NCBI GenBank assembly: GCA_015680685.1
Contig: MNCI01015721.1
Coordinates: 139,059-202,436 of the forward strand
Direction of reading: 5' to 3'
DNA from: Gnetum montanum
Lineage: Eukaryota > Streptophyta > Gnetopsida > Gnetales > Gnetaceae
DNA length: 63,378 nucleotides
The notes under the pieces were generated by a model. It did not search any database, was not told the DNA's origin, and was given only the letters and a program-made list of their open reading frames with translations. Positions within the stretch are counted from its first letter, which is position 1. The number at the start of each line of letters is the position of its first letter. Made by a program: the position numbers and the translations under genes. Positions 22,159-32,419 of this stretch are shown here, in pieces.

Positions 22159-22310
22159 TAATGAGGTGTTCGCCTAGGGGTAAGAACTCCTGATTTGAAA
22201 GCTTCAAGTCATGGGTTCAATTCTAATAGGCAATGTTGAGTTATATATCTTAGGGTATACCTATATTACAATTATTTCAAGGTTTCTTTAGTTGGAACTT
22301 GAAATAATTT
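22159..22310 (+). mobile_element. SINE copy 4
   Basis: A-box-like TTCGCCTAGGGG (22169-22180), B-box-like GGGTTCAATTC (22215-22225), then GGCAATGTTGAGTTATAT and CTTAGGGTATACC. Confidence 0.65.
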
Positions 22311-22319
22311 TTTAATAAT

Positions 22320-22432
22320 ATTTACCGCTAAGACATATAGCCAAATTAGAATTTTATAACTTGATATTGCCTATTAGAATTAAACCCATAACTTAGAGAT
22401 ACTAAAGTAAGAGTCTTAGCACTAGGCTAACA
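22320..22432 (-). mobile_element. SINE copy 5, reverse orientation, head-to-head with copy 6
   Basis: The reverse complement begins TGTTAGCCTAGTGCTAAGA and carries GTTATGGGTTTAATTCT and GGCAATATCAAGTTATAAA. Its head faces that of copy 6 across six bases. Confidence 0.65.
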
Positions 22433-23350
22433 ATGAGGTGTTAGCCTAGTGCTAAGACACATGATTTGTAGGCCCCATGTCATGGGTTCAATTTTGATGG
22501 GAAGCGATATCGCATGGGCCACCAAATCTATAAATAAGAGGTGGCTCTCCCTTGTTTCTCATTGTAGGCCTAGACTGTAGTGAAACTCTGGCAGTTTTAC
22601 CTCTCCAGAGATAGAATATTTTCCATGTGCCCGCAGTAGGAGCTCCAAAGTGAACGAATCTTTATTCGAGCAAATATTGTACCTGAATACATGTTTGTGT
22701 ATGGAAATAAAGATGAACTTCTTGGATAAACCTTGTAGTGCATGGAATAGGCTAAATAGGATTTTATTTATTGTTATTTACTGTTTATCATTTAATTGCT
22801 TTATTAGTTATTAAATCTCTCTCAACCCTTCTCTCCTAGTTAAGTGCCTCACTACGACTGCTTCGAGCACATGTGTTACGCTTGGTGATCCCAGCAACGA
22901 CTAGCATTTGGTAACCAAGGTTGCATTGGTTTAGGGTGTGAACAGTAAGTGGGAATGGATGTTGATGCTAGGTTAATTCAGACTTAGTTAGTTAGTTAAA
23001 GTTAGTAATTAATCTCTTCACCCTTCACCTTATTAGCATAGGAGATAAAATCGAAAAGACATAAAAATCATATACCTCATACTTGCTTAACCATACAACC
23101 GTGACAAATACAAGTATGGGAAGACAACGAATAATTAACCTTAAGTGTTCCATAAGGTGTGTAGGCACTTAGTCTGCGGAGTTCGACCGGATCGCGCGTG
23201 CTATGCTCGTATTCGTATGGTTGAGTGTAGGGGTACCTCGCCACTCATCAAATTCCAATGGGCAATGCTAAGTTATATAAAGTTCTAATTAGACTATATA
23301 TCTTAGGATGTACCCATGTTTCACTTATTTTGGGTTCCAACACAGCTCCC
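22433..23350 (+). mobile_element. SINE copy 6, split by a solo LTR
   Basis: Left part 22433-22494 (TGTTAGCCTAGTGCTAAGA, CATGGGTTCAATTT) continues at 23251 (AATTCCAATGGGCAATGC, AGTTATATAAAGTTC, CTTAGGATGTACC, GGGTTCCAACA). The break lies in the B-box-proximal region and is filled by 22495-23250. Confidence 0.7.
22495..23250 (+). mobile_element. Solo LTR of an Athila-like element, 756 bp
   Basis: TGATGGGAAGCGATATC... to ...GGGGTACCTCGCCACTCATCA with no internal body. Flanks AATTT and AATTC form a 4-of-5 target duplication. TATAAATAAGAGG near 22532 is the core promoter. Its last 30 bases equal the F LTR end. Solo LTRs arise by recombination between the two LTRs of one element. Confidence 0.8.
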
Positions 23351-23405
23351 TCCCTAGGGTCAAAATTACAAGAATTAATGATGAGTCATTAATAAAACCT
23401 ATTTT

Positions 23406-24299
23406 TGATAAGCCATGATATTGCATCTACAATATCGTATCTAGGACATTGCAACTCTACATACATCACCATTGATGTAATGTAGTGGGTCTTGTTCACC
23501 CCTATAAATACCAATACTTAGTTACACCAACAAACAACTTTCATTCTATCCTTAGCAAAACTCTTGTAGTTTGTTTTTATAGTTTACACTTAGTGATAGA
23601 GTGAATGCTCGTAATGTGGTGTTGAATAGTTGAATAGAATCTTTATTCAAGTTATACTTGGGCATAGTTCATGAACAACAATAAAGATCAAGATTGTTTT
23701 CCACCATTACAACATCCACTTAGTTTTGTTGTTTTGCTTAGCTAATTTCTTTACTTAATTTAACTTTCATTTTTTTAATATTCTTACTTTAGTATAGTTT
23801 TTTATATTTCTCAAGAACTTTACTTTTCCATGTTCACTAGTAAAGCGGAATCAATACAACTAGTTTTGAGTGTACAAGTATAATCGTTTGGTAATCCTAG
23901 TAGTGTTATTGCTTGGTTCACCCAGTAGCATAATACTTGGTAACCTAGTGATGGTTACATGAGCCTAAGACGTGTATGATAAGTTAAGAATAGCTACTCA
24001 TCACCATAGGATAGAGTAGATTTACATTTCTGTCATCACTTAGATTTAGATTTCATTTTCACTTTCATTATTTTTGCACTTAGGAGAAACATGAGTGAAC
24101 AATGTCAAGATATCATATGCCTCACTTAGAGTTAAACCATGCACTTGCACTTCACTAACTCAAAGTGGAAAGATAATGATCATGAACCAATTATCAACTT
24201 CTAGCATACTCACATTGTTCATCCACAAATTACGATATGGTTGCAACTATGCACTTGTGACTTATATGGTAGAGTGTTGGGATACCTAGCCACTCATTA
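23406..24299 (+). repeat. 5' LTR of element C, 894 bp
   Basis: Starts TGATAAGCCATGATATTGC and ends CCACTCATTA (final CA decayed to TA). CCCTATAAATACC at 23500-23512 is the core promoter. The 3' half has the same blocks as the other LTRs (TTTGGTAATCC, CACTTGGTAACC analogues, GGGATACCTAGCCACTC). The left edge is placed by analogy and could shift by a few bases. Confidence 0.7.
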
Positions 24300-24300
24300 T

Positions 24301-24318
24301 TGGCATTGTTGTCATGGA
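24301..24318 (+). other. Primer-binding site of C, tRNA-Asp type
   Basis: TGGCATTGTTGTCATGGA, one base after the LTR, resembles TGGCGCCGTTGCCGGGGA. Confidence 0.6.
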
Positions 24319-24419
24319 TGTGTCAATGTTTAGTTAGTAGTTGATCTTACAAAGTTTGTTCTATTAAGAATTAAAAGTTTATCTTTCACATCTTTAATCC
24401 ATCTTTTTAACACACACAC

Positions 24420-25310
24420 ACACACTAAAAAGCATCAAACATATAACATGACTTCTACACTTAAGGAAAAGTCATCACCTACCAAAGAAACTTATAAGAG
24501 TCATGACAAGGAATATGATGAAGAAGGTTAGAGTGTGTGCATGCAAATCAAAATTTCATATGCTCATAGAAATTCATATTATCTTGATTTCACATTTATC
24601 TTTCACCAGGATGAACAGCTAAGGTGAAGAGATTTGTAGGACAACATAATTTTGCTTCATGAATGTTCAACATCATCAATGCTATAGGCAACCTTAATGA
24701 GGTTGAATCTTGGTCATGCATAAGAGGGACATCATGTTACTAAAAACATGACTAGGCCATATCAACCCACATAGGCATAAGTAAGAAGGGATGCTACCAT
24801 GGAGACAAGACATAAGAACAACAAAGAAAAGAAAGTAACTCACAATGTTGTCCTAGAAGAAATAAATGATGATATATTCTTAATGGAAAAAATCCACTAA
24901 ACTCATGAATCTCATTCACAAATGCTTATCATTCATCTAGAGGAACTTATCAAAATATAATTGCATTTGGTCCTTGTGGAAACACCTGAGAGAGATGCAG
25001 AAGACTCCAAACCTAGATGGAGCTTAAGACTTAGAGCATCCATAGAACTACAAGAGAATGACTCACTAAGTCACAAAAGAAGAACCAGCTAGCACCATTC
25101 TCCAACTACTTCCTCCTCCTCCTCATGATCATTAATGAAATCCAACAATAGGGAATGAAGACCTAGAGAATATGACAAGGAAAGATGTAGGGATCATGAG
25201 AGACATGAATATCAAAGGAGGTATCCTGATGAAGAAGAAAATGATTATGAATAACGAAGAGATAGGATCAAGCATGAAGAAAGAGAATGATGCTATAAGC
25301 ATAAAAGGGG
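24420..25310 (+). pseudogene. C gag, N-terminal part (before insertion B)
   Basis: A (CA)n run precedes ATG near 24449. Around 24585-24660 the frame reads LDFTFIFHQDEQL, matching FTFILHQDEHL in B and D. Arg/Glu/Asp-rich linker text (RREYDKERCRDHERHEYQ-like, about 25150-25300) leads to 25310, where element B begins. Stops are frequent. The frame resumes at 35873. Confidence 0.65.
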
Positions 25311-26221
25311 TGATGAGTGGCTAGCTACCCCTACGCCCAACCATACAAATCACGGGCATTCACATGCAACTCGGTCGAATTCCGTAGACTATAAGCACTT
25401 AACATACACCAAACCCTAACTAGCGAAACCTTGGGGTAGAACAGTCGTTGCCTTCCTAATCTCACTTGTGATCTGTTTGTGATGGTTAAGTGAGATTAAG
25501 GCTAATTATTTTTATAGCTTTTAACTTATCTTTTGGCATCTAATTAAAGTATGGAAAGTAAAGAATGAACTATTTTCTAATCTATAATTATCCTAGTTTG
25601 TATTCTAACTATTCCTAGCATAAGTATTTGATCCCATCTTCTAGGCACGTTCTGAGCATCCCCTAAGCACTTTTGGGTTACCAAACGTTAAGCGTCACTG
25701 GGTTTACCAAGTGTTGGGTTTACGTTTGAGATGGTCGTACTTATGGCCTTTACGAACTATAAAGGAGCGATAGCGATTAAAGTAACAATAATAGAAACTT
25801 AAGTAATTAACAAGCAATTAACAAAGCATAAACATATTAAACTATTGAATGCATAAAATGGCTAAGTCCAAATGTTGTAAGGAATGCTTGAAGAGTTTGT
25901 CTTTATTTCCATCACGTCAATGGGCTCAGATACATCAATGCTTGAATAAAGAGCCGATCACTTTTCTTACACCTGCTGCGGGCACTTGGAAAATATTCTA
26001 TCTCCTACGAGAAAAAATTGTAAGAGCTTCGCTACAACTAATTGAAAGGTACCTATATGAGGTGAAAGGCCCTCTTATTTATAGGTCAAAATAGGCTCTG
26101 CGTAAACGGGGTCATGTCGACGCATGGAAGGCTATGTCGACGGGGCCATGTATACGTGGCCTCATATACACGGCCCCGTATACGCGGCCTAGTCAATGCA
26201 TCGACTAATGACACTTCATCA
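25311..26221 (-). repeat. 3' LTR of element B (minus orientation), 911 bp
   Basis: In the minus reading it starts TGATGAAGTGTCATTAGTC and ends CTAGCCACTCATCA. U3 (26100-26200) is a run of GTATAC/GTCGAC-centred GC-rich repeats. TATAAATAAGAGG lies at 26071-26083. Confidence 0.9.
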
Positions 26222-26232
26222 TACCCCCACGA
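26222..26232 (-). other. Polypurine tract of element B
   Basis: The minus strand reads CGTGGGGGTA directly before the 3' LTR, the expected plus-strand primer; the same word precedes D's 3' LTR at 61570. Confidence 0.7.
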
Positions 26233-26511
26233 CTGAGTAAAAACTCGTCCTCGAGTTACTCTACAATTTGGAAGGCATGGATTTTTATTTACAACGCACA
26301 TGGCTTGACACACATATGACACACACATGACACAACATTAATTTGACCAAGTGCTCGAGTTATAGAGAAGGAAAAATTACAAAAATGGCAGTGTTTAGAG
26401 ACAAAATTGAACACCTTGTTGGTCCTGGAGTCTCTATCGTGTAGAATGATGCACAAAATTGTTGAAGAAGGTCACACTGTCCCTGGGGGCGGTGGTTCTG
26501 ATGGACCTTCT
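26233..26511 (-). other. Short 3' untranslated spacer of B
   Basis: Between the env-like ORF and the polypurine tract. It contains the conserved GAGGACGAGTTTTTA word (minus strand, about 26236-26256) that also precedes the LTRs of A1, A2 and D. No gene. Confidence 0.5.
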
Positions 26512-29325
26512 TCAGTCTCTAGCCCATGCGTTGGTGGTGGCATGGATGAAGGTTGCCCTCCAGTAGCTGCAACTTCTGAAGGCAGCCGAAAAGCCTCCAA
26601 GAGAGCCGTCATCTTTTCTTCTTTGCTTTTGGGATCGTTCACAGTCCAGGTAGCTTCTCCAATGTGTGTTGAAACTGGAACTTCCCAAGGGCATGGGAGT
26701 GCCGGGAAGAGTTCTTTGAGGTTGACAAACTAGGCTGCGAACTACTTTCATTTGATGTCGAACGCTTAGATTGATGCCTACATATGTTGGTAGTCATTCA
26801 TCCAATGGGCCAGGTTCTCTGCGACTGTATGTTGTCCTTCAAAGCTTGTGCGGAGAACCTTGAGTTCTGTGTTTGCCATTTCTAGCTTCTACTTTGTTGC
26901 TTTGTGCCTGGAACTCTCCCTTGTATAGGGAATATGAGGTGGCCACTTGTTTTTCCAATTCTAACCATGGTCTTCCAGCTGTGAGCATAGCCAGGTTTGC
27001 ATAGCGAAGGTTGGTGAGCTCCATATATTCTGTCATCTCCTCAATTTTTAGCTCCTTAAGGTAGATTTTAGCTTGATTGTAGTCATTTAACGCATCAAAG
27101 ATAGGTTGCCATACCTCACCTCCCTCTCAGAGCTGCTGGAGTGCTTGGTTCATCTTAGCCTTGGCAACTTGAATATGTTTTTCATTCACCTCCTTCTGCA
27201 ACCCCACTTGGTCCCTGTAATGATTTTTAACTTTTTCAAATTTCAAGGCCTCATTCTTCCAAGTGGAAATTTCAATTGTAGACTTATGTCGCAATGCTCG
27301 AACCTCCTCCATTGACAGATTTGGATTCTCAGCAGCCAACCTTCTTACGTCAGCATTCACCCTAGCTAGTTCTTCCTAGTGTTGGTGGATAAAAGTTTTC
27401 ATGTGTTCATTTTCTGCACCAACATTGCGCAGGCGATGAATCTCCACAAGCAATTGGATGTTCTCCTGGTGAACCTCTACCAAGTTCTTGTCTAAATGAT
27501 ATGCTTGAACATTTGCCAAGGACTTGTCGAAGATCGCTGTCTCTTGCACATCCTCAATGATTTGAAGTTTGAGTTGAAGCTATTGAAAAGCTTCATCTTT
27601 GGTGATTACGCGATTGAGGATGGCTAGATCGGCACGCTGGGCTCTTAATTGGGCTAATTCTATTGCCAAGTGTTGACAAGCGACTTGGGCAGCATCAAGT
27701 TGCCCTTCTAAAACGAGGCTCTTGCCCCTTGTTGAGAGTATCTCCGACTTGGTTGCAATAATGTTGTTCGAAAGGTCGAAGACATCTGGAAGCTGTTGCT
27801 CGATTCCCACTAGTTGGTCCAACACCTCCTCATGTTGGGTTGCATCAATTTTGCTATGTGAAGTTCTGGCAGATGCCTATACATCTTGTAGTCCATGAAT
27901 GTCTGGTACAGGTGCTGTCGGTGCATTGAGGGCCATAGCAATTGTGTCAGCAACCACTTTGGCCGTAGTCTCCTATCCTTGGTGCTGCATCACCAAGACT
28001 GTTGCCCCTTGACCATCCTCCAAGCGTACTAAGAAGGTAGTAGCATTCCCAAAGATTTTGAGAAATAGCTGTTAGGTTGATACCTGTTACCTCTTGAACA
28101 CTAGGATCTGTCCTTGTTGGTACTTGCTTTGGGGCTATGGAGAACATCGACCTTGCTCTTTCAAGCAAGATCACTGATCGAGCCACTTGGTTTAGGTGGC
28201 TCATTGCAGGGCGATAGACCGAAGGGTCTTCTCCTCCACCAGTCCTACTAGATTGCTCTTACTGGCTCAAGAGCGTTTCCCGGATTTCGTGGATGTGTTC
28301 TACTATGGTTTGTGAACCCGGATGTGTTGTTTGTGTAGGTGGTGGAGGTGGTTGCTGCTCCTCCTCTGTCTGTGTGGTGGAAGGAGTTTTATCCTTCATC
28401 ATTTCCTGCGAAGAGGCAATCAGGGTGTGTCGGATTACATCATTGGAGTACGTGCTATCCCTGCCCATTTGCACAACTTTCAGATTAGGCAAGGAGAGGG
28501 GAGAGCTCGTCTTCCACATTTGCTCTCAGTGAACCTCTTTTCAATCTCCAAGAATAACATTTGTGGAAGACTCATTGGGAATTTCCCACTTAAGGCGGCA
28601 CATGCACAGGTGGAGAAGGCTATGATTTTGCTGGGTCTTACCGTTGGGTTCAAGTGGTAAGACGCGATCTTTGAGTATACCCTCTCCACTATGGTCAGAG
28701 AGCCTAATTCCTTGCGCTCTACCCCGTAGCACCATTTGGTCCATTCCGCCTTTACCTTTGGATCGACCTACTTTGGGATTTCCACCACATCTGCCTCGGT
28801 CTCGGGCAACCCCAGAGCTTGCGCTATTGCCTCCGAAGAGTAAGAGACATAAGTGTATTTGATTCTTACTTTAGACCCTGGTTGCTGATTTGTATAGAAG
28901 AGGTAGGTCTCTCCTAAGTACCATTCACCATTGGTTGTGATGATTGGCCACATTGGAGAGTTTTGTAGTTGAAGTCTCACTTCTTCTAGTGCGTTCTCGA
29001 AGAAAGGTCCAAAGTTTAGCTCTTCGAGGACCATCCATTACACCTCGCGAAGCGTGATAGCGTCAAGACAAGCTTGGGTCAAGATGACCTCAAGCTGTGG
29101 TGCTATCCCAGGAGTCTCATCCCCTTGTGATTGCTCGCTGGGAATCTCCTCTTTAGGAATCTGATGGACAAATTCCACATTAGGTCCTTCGCGGAGGGGC
29201 CCAGTTGCATGAGAGCCCTCCACGTGCTCTAGTGGTTGCACTTCTCGTCCCCTTCCCGTGCATGGGCACTTGTCCCTTGGTTATGATGGTCCTTCACCCC
29301 TTGGGTTCCTTGGTTTGGGTGCCAT
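26512..29325 (-). pseudogene. Env-like / plant transposon-type protein of element B with coiled-coil tail
   Basis: The ATG at 29325-29323 directly follows a splice-acceptor-like TTTGATTGCAG and opens MAPKPRNPRGEGPS. The frame continues past isolated TAA/TAG codons (near 29283, 29039 and 28771), each one transition away from CAA or CAG, then shifts near 28520. Residues about 95-260 form the domain shared with 2-424 (SPMWP, WYLGETYLF, LGLPE, LGSLTIVERVYSKIASYHL). A Pro-rich hinge (EEQQPPPPPTQTTHPG, about 28330) follows, then a long charged alpha-helical, coiled-coil-like tail (27000-27830). Together about 930 codons. Its place after pol matches the env-like ORF of Athila elements; membrane insertion or envelope function is not shown here. 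Dead in this copy, but few lesions for its length. Confidence 0.65.
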
Positions 29326-29540
29326 CTGCAATCAAACATAACCACCAATTAGACTATGCATAAGTAGCTCAAGATGGTCCTTATACACCTTCTCAGTTTG
29401 ACCAAGTTATGTTGTTGGCACAGGCATTCCTTTAAGTCTCCCGGAGTGTTAATTTATGGGTTAGAGCCAAAATTTTCATAATGAACTAATTAATTAATTA
29501 ATTACACATAGGCATCACCCCCCACAACTGAGAACATACC
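29326..29540 (-). other. Predicted 5' UTR intron of the env-like ORF
   Basis: The minus strand reads CAACCAAAG then GTATGTTCTC (exon end 29540, GT at 29539-29538) and ends GGTTATGTTTGATTGCAG at 29326, immediately before the ATG. Length 214 nt, AT-rich. Sequence fits GT-AG rules; no transcript evidence available. Confidence 0.5.
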
Positions 29541-29674
29541 TTTGGTTGCTTAAAAGGGCAAGGATCGGTCGATGCAGACACACAATGGAATGGAGGTGCG
29601 TTGGGAAGGGTTAGGCAGAAAAAAAGACAAAATCTCTCCTCAATTTGGATCCCAAATGATGAAAATGTGAAGCT

Positions 29675-29795
29675 CAATGACCCTATATATAGGGATTAGG
29701 TGCTGCATTGATGGGACTGCGTATATGCAGGGGGCTGTGTATACGGGGCCTCGTATACACAGGGGTGTGCACCCATTGACCAGCATTGACCAACC
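29675..29795 (-). promoter_or_regulatory. Internal U3-like block and TATA box ahead of the env-like ORF
   Basis: The minus strand carries GTATACGAGGCCCCGTATAC and CATATACGCAG words, like those in B's LTR U3 (26100-26200), followed by CCCTATATATAGGG (29680-29693) as a TATA candidate. A start near 29650 would give a short first exon to 29540. The similarity with U3 is by motif, not full alignment. Confidence 0.5.
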
Positions 29796-31323
29796 CAGAA
29801 AAAGCCTGAAAAGATGAATTTGAAACGCCAAATTGGGACGGTTGAAGTGCATGAGAGGCCCGGTCGTGGGTAAGGATAGGAGGAGGGAAATTGGGGCTCG
29901 AAAAAGAGTCAAAAATAGGAGACTGGGACCCATAAAGAACTCCGCGGGGAATAAATCGAGCGATGGGACCCGAAAACTAATCAACCATGAAATCCAAAGG
30001 ATGGGAGGCTTAACAAGCGGGACTAAGGATATGCAGGTGGGTCCTCCCCATAGTAGGCCATAGTCTTAGTAGCCCCTGCATATCCCCAACACTAGGGTTT
30101 GTGGGCCCAGGGCTAAGAAATGATGTTCGCGAGTTAACCCTCCTATCCAAAAGATCCTGCCAAGGCATGAGAAGCCCATGGAAACCACGACAAACTTCTG
30201 CAACATAAGATAGGCAGTGAGGTGAGTGATGGAGGGAATTGGGTGAAAAGAGAGAGAGATGAGGAAATGGAATTTCGATCGTCAATCACATGAAACCCCA
30301 TGTGCAGTTGTGGTTAAGTGACCCAGTAGAACCGTTCCTGAGTTCAGACCCAAAACCATCTACATTCAGTGACATCGCAGTAGTAGACGAAGTCTCGACC
30401 ATCCCCCAAAGAAGCAGGAATGCACCCATAGAGAACCACCACTCCAACAAACATGAGAGGAAGGAAGTGAAATGAGACGAAGTTAGAGGGGACCAAGGAA
30501 GTCCCATAACTAGTGCTTGTGGCTTGTGAGAGGCGGTCTAAGGGGTGTGCTTTGAATTCCCACATAGTGATTTGTTTTTTTCCTTTTTGTTTTCGGGGGA
30601 ACCACACCATGCAAAGACCCATGCATGTTCTCATGCATTCGACTAAGGGGTGTGCTTTGAATCCTCATATTTATTTGTTTTGTTGTTATTTTTTTCATTT
30701 TTTTTGAATTTTTCAGTGAGGACCACACCATGCAAGGTTGAACTACCCAGAAGCTTCCTTGGAGAGAAGAACGTGCAGCTGTAGGAAATTTGTAAGGACA
30801 TACCAACAACCTAGGGGATAGAATAGAGTGACGAATATTGCATTCCCCTTGAAGTCACACCCAATTCAAACCATTGGGTCATCCCTGAGTTTGGGAACTA
30901 CACAAGTCACACATTAATTATAATGTTTTTAAGTGAAGAGGTTGCATATTTGCAACAGAAGGAAAACCATGGAGTGGTTGAATGGGTGGATGATGTGAAC
31001 TCACTATCGATGTTATGAGCAGAAAATAGACGTAAAGTCCAAAGACAACCATGCGAGAGTGGGAACCAAAAAACTAGGTGGACTAGTGTACATTACCCAT
31101 CGCAACGAAAAACCATCCATGCCAGACATCTGAAGATAATGAGATGACGTATTAGCAATTACATGAAAATGAAACACACACAAAGAAATGGAAAATAATT
31201 AAAGAAAGGAAAAAATGTACAAAGAATTGGCAAATGTATGAATGATGTTGAAAAATAAAAAGTGTAAAACAAAAAGGTGTAAAACAAAAAATCGCAAAAC
31301 AGTGAGGGGTGTAGTGGAATGGA
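29796..31323 (-). other. B spacer between truncated pol and internal promoter
   Basis: In the minus reading it starts with a purine run (GTTGTGGGGGAGACCG, about 31340-31355) corresponding to the ATGGGGGAG site of A1, A2 and D. It includes CATGGTGTGG words (about 30612 and 30728) also found in the spacers of A1 and D. CpG-rich around 29800-30100. No gene recognised. Confidence 0.45.
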
Positions 31324-31800
31324 TCAGCAGGGATGACGGTCTCCCCCACAACTAGGTGGAAAGGAGGAGATGCAAACAATGGAGTGAGGATGTCTTGGTG
31401 ATGATGAGGTGGTATCCCTGGTTAGGTGGATCCCATGGAAAGGTTTGAGTTCTAAGGGCTCATGTTTGAATCTCTCAGGGATGTGCAAATTTCCCCATTC
31501 ACCATGGCCATCAACAATGGACACTTGCTGATGAACCTCTTCCAAATCATCTAGGCTATATACGTAGGCCTGTACAAGCCCCTCAGGTGGTTCCATGCAT
31601 AATGTGCTACTAGCAGGATCAGCTGTTAGCCACTGGGTGCCCTCTTGTTTTGTGGCGGTTGCGTACAAGCATTGTTGAACTGGTGATTCTTGTACACCGA
31701 CTGCATGCTTGAATGGATGTCCACTTAGCAGACCATAACTGCTACACACAGTAGCACTCTGAGTCACTGTACGCGATGCATGGAACATGCTTCTTCTCGA
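31324..31800 (-). pseudogene. B pol remnant: linker after protease, deletion scar before RT
   Basis: The minus frame includes QQCLYATATKQEGTQWLTAD and IPERFKHEPLELKPF, matching C and D (QEGT.WLI; IPNKYELELLELK) just upstream of RT. Within 15 codons it leaves the family and runs into the spacer purine tract, so RT, RNase H and integrase were removed by one deletion. Confidence 0.65.
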
Positions 31801-31901
31801 TCTTTATAGAAGGATTTTCCTTTGAAATTTTGAGGGAAAGATCTTGGAGTCCTAGTTTTGCATCCACTGTGCTCAACCAGGCCCTTTCAATTATGATTGG
31901 G

Positions 31902-32063
31902 AAGTTCCCTTTGCAATTTTCAACACTGATGACAAAGAAATTAGTAGGATAGGACCACCCACAAATGGTGGTCACCACGTCNCAAGTTCCCTTTGCAATT
32001 TTCAACACTGATGACAAAGAAATTAGTAGGATAGGACCACCCACAAATGGTGGTCACCACGTC
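31902..32063. other. 80-bp direct duplication around a single N (assembly join)
   Basis: Copies 31902-31981 and 31984-32063 appear identical by eye and are separated by N and C (31982-31983). This is the pattern of unmerged contig overlap, not biology. It duplicates part of the B protease region. Confidence 0.85.
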
Positions 32064-32069
32064 CTCCAC

Positions 32070-32410
32070 CACTCCCAAGGAAACAATGATGGACTGGTCT
32101 GCCAGTTCGAGCCTAATGTTGCTCTTCTTTAACGGGGGCAAGTTCTAGTTCTTGTACATGTCATGAGAGATCAAATTGACCCCTGACCTCAAATCCAGAA
32201 GATATTTACAAGGCTCATTTCCTACCACCTGAAGATGGATGAGGGGACTTCCTGGATCAGTTAATTTCTGGGGAAGGTGACATGCCTTTATCCAATCGAT
32301 CACGACATGTGTGAGCATGACCGTTTGGACGTTGGAGTGTGGTGGGCTTGAAGGCTGCTCGAGCGGTGGAACAGTAGAGGTGGTTTGATATTTAGAGGCA
32401 CTAGCCACTG
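32070..32410 (-). pseudogene. B retroviral-type aspartic protease remnant
   Basis: The minus frame has LQVVGNEPCKYLLDLRSG then VNLISHDMY. C reads ALLDSGSRVNLISQDMY at the same place, so the catalytic D-S-G has become D-L-R here. 'PPLKKSNIRLELADQSI' follows on the other side of the duplication. Inactive. Confidence 0.7.
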
Positions 32411-32419
32411 GTGGGTGCG

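Noticed and set aside
24410-24426. (CA)n run as a regulatory element
   Set aside because: A short dinucleotide run in a dead element leader; nothing else supports function.
26407-26733. Plus-strand 108-codon ORF
   Set aside because: Antisense to the 3' end of the B env-like ORF, with no recognisable domain.
28293-28862. Plus-strand open frames rich in Gly, Cys and Ser
   Set aside because: They are antisense to the proline-rich and env-like part of element B, which has the homology and the splice-like context.
31902-32063. Functional 80-bp tandem repeat in the B protease
   Set aside because: Copies look identical and are separated by an N, typical of unmerged contig overlap.
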